64,000 nucleotides of DNA from Sugiyamaella lignohabitans. Lineage: Eukaryota > Ascomycota > Dipodascomycetes > Dipodascales > Trichomonascaceae. The stretch lies in contig NC_031672.1 in assembly GCF_001640025.1 (NCBI RefSeq), forward strand, positions 682,001 to 746,000, written 5' to 3'. The translations under genes were made by a program, and so were the position numbers. This document shows positions 52,229 through 61,953 of the stretch, piece after piece (within the stretch, counting starts at the first letter, position 1; each line of letters opens with the position of its first letter). The notes under the pieces were generated by a model. That model was not told the DNA's origin and did not search any database. It saw nothing but the letters and a program-made list of their open reading frames with translations.

Positions 52229-53080
52229 CAAAAAAAACAAAAACAAGAAGAACGCCTCCATCTGTACGGAGAAGTACTAACAATTGTAAAACCTCTGATA
52301 AGAGCCAGGTCGTTCGGGTCTGTTCATTTGTCCATTCACGGGCACACTTCTTATAATCAGCTGACCATAATTCTAACAGCTATTGCAAGAATTTAGGTCA
52401 TCTAAAAAGCGATGAAAATAAGCAGTTCTGTGTCATTCGTAACACATCTGTCAAATATTTATCCTTACTATCCAATTTTTTGGCATTATAATCTAGACTA
52501 CGGGGTTGAGGAAGATTACAGAGGGGAATGTTCGTCGTCTACAAAATTAATAAAGACAGAAAGCTGATGATGTAGTTTTGCTAAAAAGGTGTTTGAATAG
52601 TTAAGGTACTCTCTGTGCAAACTCTCTTGATTATGATTTATAGTTCAGACTGCGTTAAACCAGTCTAGGATTCATGCTAATAAGCCACAGGCTGTAAGCT
52701 GCAGACAATCTGAGGATTGCCCTAAGTAACAGGGTCAATACAGCACTTAGTACTATTTACAAGTAAATCTCAGGTGAGCAATAGAATTCGACGTTATTTT
52801 GAGTGTTTTTATACTAAAAATATGTATTTTAGAGATGCATCTTGTTTAAATAGTGAGAATACTCTGGTCCGAGCAGCATTGGCATTGTTTACACCATGCA
52901 CGCATCGGCAGAAGATAAGCCTAAACGGCCAATCTGTGCATTATCAAACTCCACTCACCAAACACACCAGCACTCGAACACCTGGCACAAAGACACCCTC
53001 CTTCAACTCAATCAACAAACAAACACCCGATCTAATCCCTACACACCTCCAACAAAACCACCCACCGCCCACACGCCCTC

Positions 53081-53139
53081 CTCGAGCGCAGCGAGAGGAG
53101 CAACCAGGGTCTGGGGCGGAGCCCCAGCCGCCGGAGGCA
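53081..53139 (-). repeat. GC-rich double-hairpin half-unit A-B1 (site 19)
   Basis: Minus orientation, 105 bp after the CipC-like gene's stop, A first. The outer end of B1 is clipped (no CGA before CTCGAG). Confidence 0.94.
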
Positions 53140-53244
53140 GACCTCGTTTACAAACAATTACAGTAATAAAAGAATCCATTTCATATACAAGACGATCCCG
53201 ACAGACTAGCTAGAGGATGTCCGAATACGTCGTTTAAAGCCAGT

Positions 53245-53589
53245 TTAAACGGAAGGAGGGTGGTTGGGGTCCCATTGGGCTTGGCTGCCGTAGTGGTCAT
53301 CGTATCCTTGTTGGACGTTTTGTTGGGCTTGGTGCTTGACCTTCTCCTTGTCAAGGTAGTTAAGACCCTTGGACTCGAAGAGCTTGTCGACCTCAGCACC
53401 GGCAATACCAGCAAGAGCCTCCTTAGCGAATTGGTGAGAGACGGGCTTGCCCTCCTTACGTTGCTTGTCCTCGAAGATCTTGGCAGCAGCGAAAGAGGCA
53501 GCACCGGCAACGAGCTCGTGAGAGAACTTGCTCTCGTGTTGTTGGCCGTTGTAGACCTGGTTGTGGCTGTCTTCAAAAAGTCCGAACAT
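53245..53589 (-). CDS. CipC-like protein (DUF3759)
   Basis: A 114-residue protein with the DUF3759 pattern: an N terminus of the form MFGLFEDSHNQVYNGQQHES, the core KFSHELVAGAASFAAAKIFE, then DKQRKEGKPVSHQFAKEALA and GIAGAEVDKLFESKGLNYLD. The end is rich in Gln, Asp and His, including QQGYDDHYGSQAQWDPN. It is the full family length. The type member, CipC of Aspergillus nidulans, was found as a concanamycin-induced protein and relatives are often strongly expressed under stress or in hyphae; the molecular function is unknown. A TATATAAA about 110 bp upstream suggests an inducible promoter. No signal peptide is seen, so it is probably cytosolic. Confidence 0.9.
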   Translation of the reverse strand: MFGLFEDSHNQVYNGQQHESKFSHELVAGAASFAAAKIFEDKQRKEGKPVSHQFAKEALAGIAGAEVDKLFESKGLNYLDKEKVKHQAQQNVQQGYDDHYGSQAQWDPNHPPSV

Positions 53590-53699
53590 GTTTAATTTTT
53601 TGGTTTAGTAGAGGAATTGAGCTGTAATTAGAGACAATTAAGCGTAAAGAAGAAAGAAAAAGAAGAAGAAAAGCTAATCGTAACCGGGAATCACTAGGC

Positions 53700-53707
53700 T
53701 TTATATA
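53700..53707 (-). promoter_or_regulatory. TATA box of the CipC-like gene
   Basis: TATATAAA on the minus strand, about 110 bp before the ATG at 53589. Confidence 0.5.
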
Positions 53708-53964
53708 CTTTTCCCTCACCGCCAACCACTAGAACACGGATGGAATAGGGCAGCTGCTGATCGGCCAGCTCGAGAGTGTGGAGTGCTCGATTGGTTAGGT
53801 CCTAACCCCGGCAGATTAGAAACGTTGCGTCATGAAACCGCCCGATGTCGGTTTGCGCTTGCAGCAGACGCATGCTTAGCCCGCACCAATGCCTTGGCAA
53901 GGCACCGCGAACCGGCGGGGCTTTGTTTTCGGTGTGGGGACGGGTCGTGGCACGGGTAGGACAC

Positions 53965-54113
53965 TGCCTCCGGCGGCTGGGGCTCCGCCCCAGACCCTGG
54001 TTGCTCCTCTCGCTGCGCTCGAGTCGTTGCGTCTGGCGGTCTTGAACGATCTGGAATCTCCTGCGAAGCAGGAGCAACCAGGGTCTGGGGCGGAGCCCCA
54101 GCCGCCGGAGGCA
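53965..54113. repeat. Full-length GC-rich double-hairpin element A-B1-centre-B2'-A' (site 20)
   Basis: 149 bp. Both A arms share the GACCCTGGTTGCTCC linker and TCC/GGA loops. Inverted symmetry continues 5 bp outside (GACAC on the left, GTGTC on the right). Confidence 0.95.
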
Positions 54114-56255
54114 GTGTCACCATCCCCGTGTCACCAGTGGACCCGCCAGCAGGCGCGGTTTAAACTCAATCGCCGTGTAAGTTTAAAACCATGGGCGTGG
54201 GAGTTGAGTGTATCGAGGGAATTGCGGTTTGGCTGTGGCTCGATCGTGGGTCGTGGGTGGAGGGAGACGCCTCGTGAGACGTGGACAGTTTTGTCGCGGC
54301 GATGCTGCTGGCTGCAGGCTGAGGTTATTGTTCTCCGCCGGTTGGTGGCCTGAAACTGTGCCTAGCATCTGTTACTTGCAGCTGGTGACTTTTGCGACTG
54401 TGTCTGCTGTGGCCAGTAACCGTATGAGTTGATGTGAGGGAAAAGGGAGTCTGTAACTTACTCACTCAATTGGCACAGACAGGGATATAGTTGGTAAAAC
54501 GAGGTCGAGTTAGCTCAATTGGGCCGGGAGATCAGCCTCAATTCACTGCCCCAGTTGTATCGGATGTGTTTCATGTTGCCAGCTACAGCCTCCTCCAAGC
54601 TTCTCCTGCCTTCTCCTGCCTTCTCATGTACTTGCTGAGCCTCTGTGATAGCAGCGATCATGACTATCAATTCGATAACTCAGTTACTGTTGTGGTTTTT
54701 GCCAGCTAGCAACCGGTGTGGCCTGTCTGTTAAGGTGAAATTTGATGGTTTAGTAGGTGTCTGGCAGATCAATAAAGTACCCCTGGCCAGCAAGTGTTCT
54801 AACCCAATTAATTAAATTAGTTGTTGCAGCTGGGAAATTGCCTAGTACGAATTCATCCATTTTCGCCATTGTACAATTATAGATTATTGAGGCTCCTCAA
54901 TTGCCGTTTCTGGCTCCATTGTTCGAGTCCTATTTCATCACTAACCGCTCATAGCAATAACTGCCTCACATGGATTGGCGTGAAACCCTAATTGACCGCA
55001 AGTCACAAGTCTTAGCTACGATGATGATGCAGACGACGGCGAGGTGTTAGATGTTGTCATAGTGCCATGCCACAGTTGCCAAGTCATTGTATTGTAAAAC
55101 ACAGATGTGCCGTCTGAAAGATGGTGGACTGTGGACACTGTCAGATTTCTATCCACTTCTATAGGATCAAGATCTAACCAATTTTATTATTATTTTTCAT
55201 TTTTTTATTTATATTTTTTTATTTAATGATGATTTATGTAGCTTATTTTTATGTTCTGTTGCGGTTAGCGTCTCATACATTGACTGCTATTTCGCCTCCT
55301 ATTCCTGCTACAACTCCTGGGCTACACCTTCAATTTCAAAATTGTGACCCCACAGTGTGCTTGCTTGGTTAGTTTATGAGGACTCAGTCTAGACACTGAA
55401 CTACAAGCATGGGGAATCAGGGCGGACATCGGATATCAGACAGACAGTCATCACCCGTCAGGCATCAAACGCCTGCCTTGCACATTGAGCCGAATGCTCG
55501 GCTCTCAGTAGTCAATCTGGGTAGCGTGCATGGAAGGCGATCTGTACCTTACGGCAGTGCAGATTGGTGCATGAATGGACTGAATTCAGATGGTGGTGAT
55601 GAAAAGAGACACGTCGAGCCTAAATAATAGCCAGTTAGCGAAACCACATACCACCAGAAGGCTGTACGGTAAAGACCACTAAAACACACAATCAGTCAAT
55701 TTTCAGCAGTCTGTCGGAAGTCGGCTGTTAATTACAGGAAACGAATTTATAATCTTTGGCATGAAGACCGAGAAAGTGGCTCAGAGTATTATAAGAAATA
55801 CCAGATTATGATCTGACTGAAATTTCGATCAACTGAGAATTGCTTTATTTATTTTCTATAAAAATTTGTAGTAACAATCTCAATTCATTGCAGCCTTGAG
55901 GGAGTCGAGTTCAGTTCGTCGAATCACCATGCAGTACCTCTAGCGGGCGGAAGTGCATTTGAGTGAAGAGAGAGGCTTCTGCTCAACAAACAACTGTGAT
56001 GTGATATGGCCATTGTATACCACCAAGAATCAGGGAGCCGAAGGCCAGCCGCCTCATCGTGAGATGCTGCCTGTACGCAAACCATTCTCTGCCCACCAGC
56101 TGGTCAACCTCTGATTTATTCACCAACCTTATTCACCACCAATGCAGCCACCCCCATCAATCCAAAATCATCGAGACCGTATCACCACCAGCCGCCACGC
56201 CCAACCTCGCCAAGACCCTCTTCCAATAACTTCAATACACCCAATCCCCCCACCA

Positions 56256-56311
56256 CTCCTGCGAAGCAGGAGTAACCAGGGTCTGGGGCGGAGCCCCAGC
56301 CGCCAGAGGCA
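56256..56311 (-). repeat. GC-rich double-hairpin half-unit A-B2 (site 21)
   Basis: Minus orientation; B2 CTCCTGC-GAA-GCAGGAG, A loop GGA, one change in the outer block. Confidence 0.92.
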
Positions 56312-56524
56312 CACCGCCCATCCGAGAACCGACCGCAGCCCGTATTGAAGTTACCGTTAAAAAATAGCCTGATAATAATTAAAAAAAACACCTGCACCAT
56401 TTCCCAGCTAAGACACTGTTTCACTCATACCCTTTCGAGCTAGTCACTGTGGACCGCGGTGCGTCGATCTACTGTTTACATAGTTCCTGTTCTGTTCACT
56501 ACCAATGCTTTCACTGGCGGGTGT

Positions 56525-56580
56525 TGCCTCCGGCGACTGGGGCTCCGCCTCACACTCTGGTTGCTCCTGCTTCGCAGGAG
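56525..56580 (+). repeat. GC-rich double-hairpin half-unit A-B2 (site 22), diverged
   Basis: Plus orientation. The right side of the A stem is mutated (CCGCCTCACAC), so this hairpin is broken, whereas B2 is intact. With site 23 it forms a 171-bp full-length element. Confidence 0.88.
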
Positions 56581-56612
56581 GGGCAGGGGTCTTAGTTTTA
56601 GAACCCGCGTGA

Positions 56613-56695
56613 CGACTCGAGCGAAGCGAGAGGAGCAGCCAGGGTCTGGGGCGGAGCAGCCAGGGTCTGGGGCGGAGCCCCAGCCGCCGGAGGCA
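56613..56695 (-). repeat. GC-rich double-hairpin half-unit A-B1 with internal duplication (site 23)
   Basis: Minus orientation, 83 bp, longer than usual because a roughly 20-bp segment (CAGCCAGGGTCTGGGGCGGA) is tandemly duplicated. Confidence 0.93.
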
Positions 56696-56740
56696 TAGTG
56701 GCCATTCACAGTTGTCTCGCAGGAGTAAGTGGCTGGTAAT

Positions 56741-56800
56741 GACTCGAGCGGAGCGAGAGGAGCAGCCTGGGTCTGGGGCGGACCCCAGCCGCCGGAGGCA
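56741..56800 (-). repeat. GC-rich double-hairpin half-unit A-B1 (site 24)
   Basis: Minus orientation, 56 bp after the DAHP synthase stop, A first. The A hairpin is shortened on one side (CTGGGGCGGACCCCAG). Confidence 0.93.
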
Positions 56801-56856
56801 GAGTGGCCGTACAAAGTTGTGTTTATTTACAGTATACCATTTATCAAAAACCTTGT

Positions 56857-58597
56857 TTAGACGTCCTTCAGGATACCCTGGCGGTAGTAGTCGGCGATCA
56901 GGAATGCGACGTCCAGTGCTGTGATGCGTTAGTAGGAGTTTGGTTGTAGTGTGAGGAACAGGAGACAGGTTGTGGTACTTACATTGTGAGAGACTGAGAC
57001 GGGGGTCGCAGAAAGTCTCGTAGCGGACGACGAGGTCTTCGTCCTCGAGGTCTTGTGAGCCACCAATGCACTCGGTGACAGGGTCACCCGTGAGTTCTAA
57101 ATGTAATCCGTTGAGTGTAGAGTCGTTGTCCTTGTGGATCTCGAGGGCAAGACGGATTTCCGAGATGATGTCGTCAAAGTATCGGGTCTTGAGTTTGCTA
57201 ACAGGAGACGTCTTGGTATTACCGTGACAGGGGTCGGAGATCCATACCACCTTGTGACCCGACTTCTTGACAGCACGAATCTGCTCGCCAAGCTTGTCTT
57301 TGATCTTATCGGCACCGTAACGAGTGATCAAAGTGACTCTGCCAGGAACGAAGTCGGGGTCGACTCGGTCTAGGACAGCCACCAGCTCGTCTGTTTCGGT
57401 GCTGGGTCCTACTTTAATACCAATTGGGTTGGCTACTCCTCTGAAGAACTCGACATGTGCACCGTCCAACTGGCGTGTTCGGTCACCTATCCACACAAAA
57501 TGTGCCGACGTATTATAGTACTTCTTGGCGCTATTAGCACTGCTACTTCTGGTGCTGTTGCTATTAGTATCAGTAGTACCGTTAGTGCTTTTCACAGTGG
57601 GATCTCTTAGAAGTCTGGTGAACGATTGCTCATATTCTAGTAGTAAAGCTTCGTGTGACGTGAACAAGTCAATTGACTGCCAGGCAGGATTGTCCCCACC
57701 GACTGTCGACATGAATTGTAACCCTTCAGAAATATTGTCAACAACTTGTTGGTATCTGTTACGGATTGAGTCCTTACGAACGTGGCTCAAATCCCATTCG
57801 AAAGGATGGTGTAAATCAGCAAATCCAGAAGCCAAAGTTGAACGGATGAAATTCAGCGTCGCTGCCGAGTGGAAGTAAGAACTGACCAATCTGGAAGGAT
57901 CAGGTGTACGGTCGCTGGGATCGTATCCATTGATATTGTCTCCACGGAAGGAGGGGATTTCGCCATAGCCCTCGACAACCTCAGTCTGCTTGGATCGAGG
58001 TTTGGCGTACTGACCAGCGATTCTACCAATGCGAACAATAGGCAATTTTGTCCCCCAAATAAGAACCAGTGACATCTGTAGCAACACTTTGAGTTTAGCT
58101 TCAATTCTATCCTGATTACAGTAATCGAACAATTCAGCACAATCACCACCTTGCAAGACAAAAGCTCGACCCTCGGCAGCATCTCTCAGTTTTGATTTCA
58201 AATCCTCGATCTCCTTGGGATGAACCAATGGTGGTAAACTTTCAAGCTTTTCTAAAGCCTTCTCGACCTTGCTATAATCATCATAAACCACATCCTGTTT
58301 AATAGGATGCGACTGCCACGAAGTCGGTGACCATTCGGCCTTTCCATCATCTACTGCTGAACCTGATGGGTGGACTGCTGTCAGACCAGTTGGTCGGTCT
58401 GACCCGGCCTGGTCGCTCGAAAGCGTTCTAAGCTTTGCTGCCGATTTGGCTCCCTCACTCGCTATTAGCCTCTCAGGGCCCACTACGTCCACTCGAAATT
58501 CTTTTCCGGCACCCATTGCTGACTGACTTGTTTGAGTCAGAGTATCCCGTAGCTCGGGCATGAAATATATTTCATGCTCGCTGCATGCGGCTAACAT
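56857..58597 (-). CDS. Type II (plant-type) DAHP synthase
   Basis: Exons 58597-56983 and 56918-56857 give 558 residues. The 64-bp intron starts GTAAGT and has TACTAAC before CACAG; splicing replaces a spurious repeat-encoded tail with SLDVAFLIADYYRQGILKDV. The enzyme joins phosphoenolpyruvate and erythrose 4-phosphate to give DAHP, the first shikimate-pathway step. Class II motifs: VLQGGDCAELFDYCN, PIVRIGRIAGQYAKPRS, GDNINGYDPSDRTPDPSRL, SHEALLLEYEQ, HFVWIGDRTRQLDGAHVEFF, NPIGIKVGP, TRYGADKI, WISDPCHGNT and HLELTGDPVTECIGG. A Ser/Thr/Asn-rich insert lies before HFVWIG. Start choice is uncertain: Met1 at 58597 or Met13 at 58561. Saccharomyces uses the unrelated type I enzymes, so a class II enzyme marks this lineage. 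Confidence 0.92.
58558..58577. repeat. 20-bp perfect palindrome at the DAHP synthase start
   Basis: GCATGAAATATATTTCATGC overlaps the second candidate ATG (58561). It is either near the promoter or inside the first codons, depending on the true start. Confidence 0.8.
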
Positions 58598-58668
58598 GAC
58601 ATGTGCTCCGCCGACAGCCGTCTACCCCTGACACTTCCCAATTGCAGCAATATCTCGGGGAGGGGGCC

Positions 58669-58729
58669 TGCCTCCGGCGGCTGGGGCTCCGCCCCAGACC
58701 CCGTGGCTCCTCTCGCTGCGCTCGAGTCG
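58669..58729 (+). repeat. GC-rich double-hairpin half-unit A-B1 (site 25)
   Basis: Plus orientation with the standard sequence and loop TCC. It lies 72 bp upstream of the DAHP synthase ATG, so it is the clearest site near a gene's 5' end. Confidence 0.95.
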
Positions 58730-58887
58730 TGTGTCGGTGGAGGGGACAGCAGCGTTATGGGTCGGTATAGGGTAGTTATAGGGAGTTTTTTGCCCTTGAT
58801 TTGGCTCTCGAACTGCCAGGAGGTGAATCAATAGAATAAAGGTGACGCTCTTTCTTAATTTCTAATTAACACCCACTGCCGACACCT

Positions 58888-58960
58888 CGACTCGAGCGCA
58901 GCGAGAGGAACAGCGGGGGGAACAGCGGGGTCTGGGGCGCAGCCCCACCTGCCGGAGGCG
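58888..58960 (-). repeat. GC-rich double-hairpin half-unit A-B1, diverged (site 26)
   Basis: Minus orientation. The linker carries a tandem duplication of about 12 bp (GGAACAGCGGGG, twice); the A stem is one pair shorter (TGGGGC-GCA-GCCCCA is retained) and the outer block is changed. Confidence 0.9.
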
Positions 58961-59134
58961 GGCTCTCCCACCCCGAAGATGCAAGGCTGATCAGCGATCG
59001 TTTCCTGCCGCTTTTTGTGATGAAATAGCCAAAGAAGTCCGTTTTGTAGTCCCTATTTTTCGTGCTTGTTGGCCTTCTCAGCTCTATGTAGATAGGTCTC
59101 GACAGTGGCCGCGGGGTCTTTTTATAATATATTA

Positions 59135-59216
59135 GGCACTATGGCCGAGCGGTTAAGGCGAAAGATTAGAAATCTTTTGGGATTTTCCCGCGCAGGTTCG
59201 AGTCCTGCTGGTGTCG
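59135..59216 (+). tRNA. tRNA-Ser (anticodon AGA)
   Basis: An 82-base tRNA. The acceptor arm GGCACTA pairs with TGGTGTC and G is the discriminator. The anticodon stem AAAGA/TCTTT encloses the loop TTAGAAA with AGA as the anticodon. The long variable arm (GGGATTTTCCC) is typical of tRNA-Ser. The T arm has GGTTCGAGTCC. A T-run follows as the polymerase III stop. No intron. Confidence 0.95.
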
Positions 59217-59282
59217 TCATATTTTTTTGAGAATTTCATTTTTTTGAGAATAAATACGTCATTAAATAAATAATTACTTATA

Positions 59283-61303
59283 CTAGTAAGCTAGGATATC
59301 TTTTTCGTCGTCGCCGCTAGTGGCTGCTTCGCTGGAGTATGCACCGCCCCATACCTTTTTCATTTTCTTGAGGACATGGTTGGCAGACCCAGCGCCGAGC
59401 TCGTCTAACAGCTTGAAAAACCTTTCTATTTTCGCAGCATCCGAATCATCGATGACATTATAGCCTGCAACAAACATTGGTAGCTGGAGCATGAACGTTC
59501 CATACGATTCTACTCGGCCGTCTAGGAAATTTACTAGTGACAGGAGCTCTTTAACTGCACCCTGAACGATAGGTGAATGCTTCGACAAGCCCTGTACACT
59601 CGTAAACATGGTTATTAGTGCTGCAAGGGTATATGATTTGTTGGAAACGTCATACCAGCAAATCGAGACTTGCTTGTTGTTCTGTTTGACTATTTCCACG
59701 GCCTCACTTGACAGGCCGTTGAGTGGTGATGGGTCGCCAACTGTGTAGTCTAGTTGCTGATACAACCCTGATAAGACCCTCAATACTTCCTTGTACGATA
59801 TAAGATCCATGCTCCGGTTATCGGCCCCTGATGGCAAACTTTTTCTATCATCGTTCCAGGGTCTCGTTTTATGTAGAAGCTTTACCATGTCACGAATTAG
59901 AGTCACTAATTGCTTGGAATATCCATGTAACAGACTAAACCCGTTAGGACCGTAGAGATGAAGTTGTGTCAGAGATTTCATTTCGACTGGGTTGTCAGGT
60001 GAGATTAGCAACTCCAGCTCTCGATCTGATCTCAGGGTCCCTCCGTTCGGCGCTCCTAATGCTGCAAGAAGCTCAATTGAAGAGTACCAGCTTTTGCACA
60101 GAAATAAGACATGTGACTGCTTCGATTGGGATGTGTATTTTAGTAGTAGCTCCTTTGCTCCTTGAAGATGAGCTCGCCAGTTCTGATTGCTGCTCGATGC
60201 GTGGTCTGACGTTAGAACCAGCACTGTCAGTAGAATTGACTCGATCTTTGATACTAGTGTAGTTTCAACATTAAATATCGGTTCTAGCGATTGGATGCAT
60301 GTTGTCAAATACTCTCCATAGGCTAATTCATCTGCTGCGAGTGACGTCTTTTTATGTGATGACGTGGCACCACATGCTAATAATGCCAGTAGGAGATATC
60401 TCTCGCGAGCAGCATATGTTAATAGGACGTCTCGCACTGGGTTGAGGTCAACGCCATTGAAATGTGCTGAGAAGGGTAGAATGACTTTGGCGAACCAATG
60501 ATAGAACTCGTTCAGATATGGTTGGTGTTTTGGACTCACTTTGATGTAGTCTACAGGTACATTGTGGTGGATATCTGATTTGTCCTGGACAAACTCTGTC
60601 ATGAAAAGTTCTGTTGGCGGAATAGTATTTTGCGAATTGGAAAAGTCTATAGACATCTCTCCCAGTCGCATGCTTACTAGATCATTGAGGTTGGTTGCAA
60701 GTAGTCCCGCGTGTGAGATCCAGTCTTCGTCATGTAGCAGAGCTTCATCGAAGAATGGTGGTGGCTCGGTAATAGTCATTGAATCTCCTGGCTTTGTGGG
60801 TGAGGTATTTGATGATGTGGGCGTAGTGTCTGTGCCGGACCGAAGGTCGCTCAAAGCTCCCAAAACAGATGTCAACCGAGAATGCAGGTCTTCGCCCCCT
60901 GAAATGGCTATACTATCATTGATTGAGTTTGGCCCTGTAAATTCTCTATTTCTCTCAGGTTCTACTTCTGGTGGGACCTCTGCGGCCAGAGTGTGAGTCG
61001 GTGGGTTGTGATATGTTGATCTCATGGGTGGAGGTTGTTTTGGTGCGTCTCCTCTTTTTAGTTTACTGGATGTGGTTTTTCTAATCTCATATACACATAC
61101 CTTTTGGAGCCGGTCGCATTGCCAACACGTCGGTTTAGATTCATCACACTAGTAGACTCGGTTAGTTCGTCTCCTTATAATTGTGGCTGCTGTGAGTGTC
61201 ATTTTCTTACCTTGACCTTTCGCCGACGGCATTCTTTGCAGCCTGATTTACTATAAGGACCCTTTTTCCTTTTTACAGGAACTTCTTCTGCTGACTTGGT
61301 CAT
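59283..61303 (-). CDS. Zn2Cys6 transcription factor with zinc cluster split by an intron
   Basis: Exon 1 is 61303-61211 and exon 2 is 61148-59283; the product is 652 residues. The 62-bp intron begins GTAAGA and has ACTAACCGAG, with TACTAG at its end. It falls inside the zinc cluster: Cys22, 25 (exon 1) and Cys32, 39, 42, 49 (exon 2), spaced C-x2-C-x6-C-x6-C-x2-C-x6-C. Reading only the long frame from Met at 61025 misses the whole DNA-binding domain. The rest is the fungal regulator C-terminal domain (Fungal_trans_2 type, as in Lys14/Upc2-like proteins), with helices such as RYLLLALLACGATSSHKKTS and LQGAKELLLKYTSQ. Targets are unknown. tRNA-Ser starts 66 bp after its stop. Confidence 0.92.
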
Positions 61304-61806
61304 TGTTGTTTGTTTACGTGAGAATCACATGAATGAGACGTTAGTGCCGATATCGGTTGGATCGTGATCTCGAGGACGCTTTGATCCTGCGGCTGCATGT
61401 GCACTTGCAGCTCGTCCGTTTACAGTGTTCTAGCCGGATCGCTAGTCTAACTAAACTTTAGCTGGTTAGATTGCTAGGCTGATATGTCGGCTTCCTTGAG
61501 ATTGAATAATCTGGTTTGTGCTTAATGATTTCATTGCAATTTTATTCAACCTGTATTTACCCTATAGCTGGATTAAGCTCGGCATGCAACATTTAATTAA
61601 CATGCATACTATGCCGACTCAACGCAGAATTGTCACAGAAGTTACATACGTGATCGTTCAGTCGGGGTACGTCATTAAAGATGCTGAAATACCACTAGCA
61701 GGACTTAAAATAAGAATTTATTCAGTATTTCACCCTAACAACCGTTTCACTGGAAAACATATATTTAATACTCACATCTTTTTCAAAATAAATTAAACAA
61801 ATTACA

Positions 61807-61878
61807 AGCGACATGGCGCAATGGAAGCGCGCAGGGCTCATAACCCTGAGGTTCCAGGATCGAAACCTGGTGTCGCTA
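61807..61878 (+). tRNA. Initiator tRNA-Met (anticodon CAT), copy 1
   Basis: 72 bases. AGCGACA pairs with TGTCGCT, giving the initiator-specific A1-T72 pair; the anticodon stem ends in three G-C pairs (GGG-CTCATAA-CCC); the T loop reads ATCGAAA with A at position 54. A T-run follows. All three are initiator hallmarks. Confidence 0.96.
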
Positions 61879-61953
61879 GATATCTTTTTTTTGTGACTGC
61901 GAACAGGGGGATACTGGCATGAATTTCGTAAGGGATCCAAAATTTTTATCTAC

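Larger units (their letters stand above)
51847..53244. other. 1.4-kb convergent spacer
   Basis: It lies between RVS161 and the CipC-like gene and contains elements 17, 18 and 19 plus a CATCAAAAAA tandem repeat at about 52198-52228. Short frames are not convincing. Confidence 0.55.
53590..56856. other. 3.3-kb spacer
   Basis: It runs from the CipC-like gene's promoter to the DAHP synthase stop and contains elements 20-24, T/A-rich sequence at 55180-55260 and a hairpin GAGCCGA-ATGC-TCGGCTC at 55487-55504. No gene is convincing. Confidence 0.5.
58598..59134. other. Spacer with two GC-rich elements
   Basis: Between DAHP synthase and the tRNA-Ser gene; it holds elements 25 and 26 and AT-rich sequence just before the tRNA. 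No protein gene is seen. Confidence 0.6.

Noticed and set aside
24528..56800. CRISPR array or bacterial intrinsic terminators
   Set aside because: The repeats are dispersed among eukaryotic genes, with irregular spacing, both orientations and no spacer units.
56444..56856. Continuation of the DAHP synthase frame past its intron, with peptide such as LCLRRLGSAPDPG
   Set aside because: This peptide is just the translation of elements 22-24; splicing at GTAAGT gives a natural, family-like C terminus.
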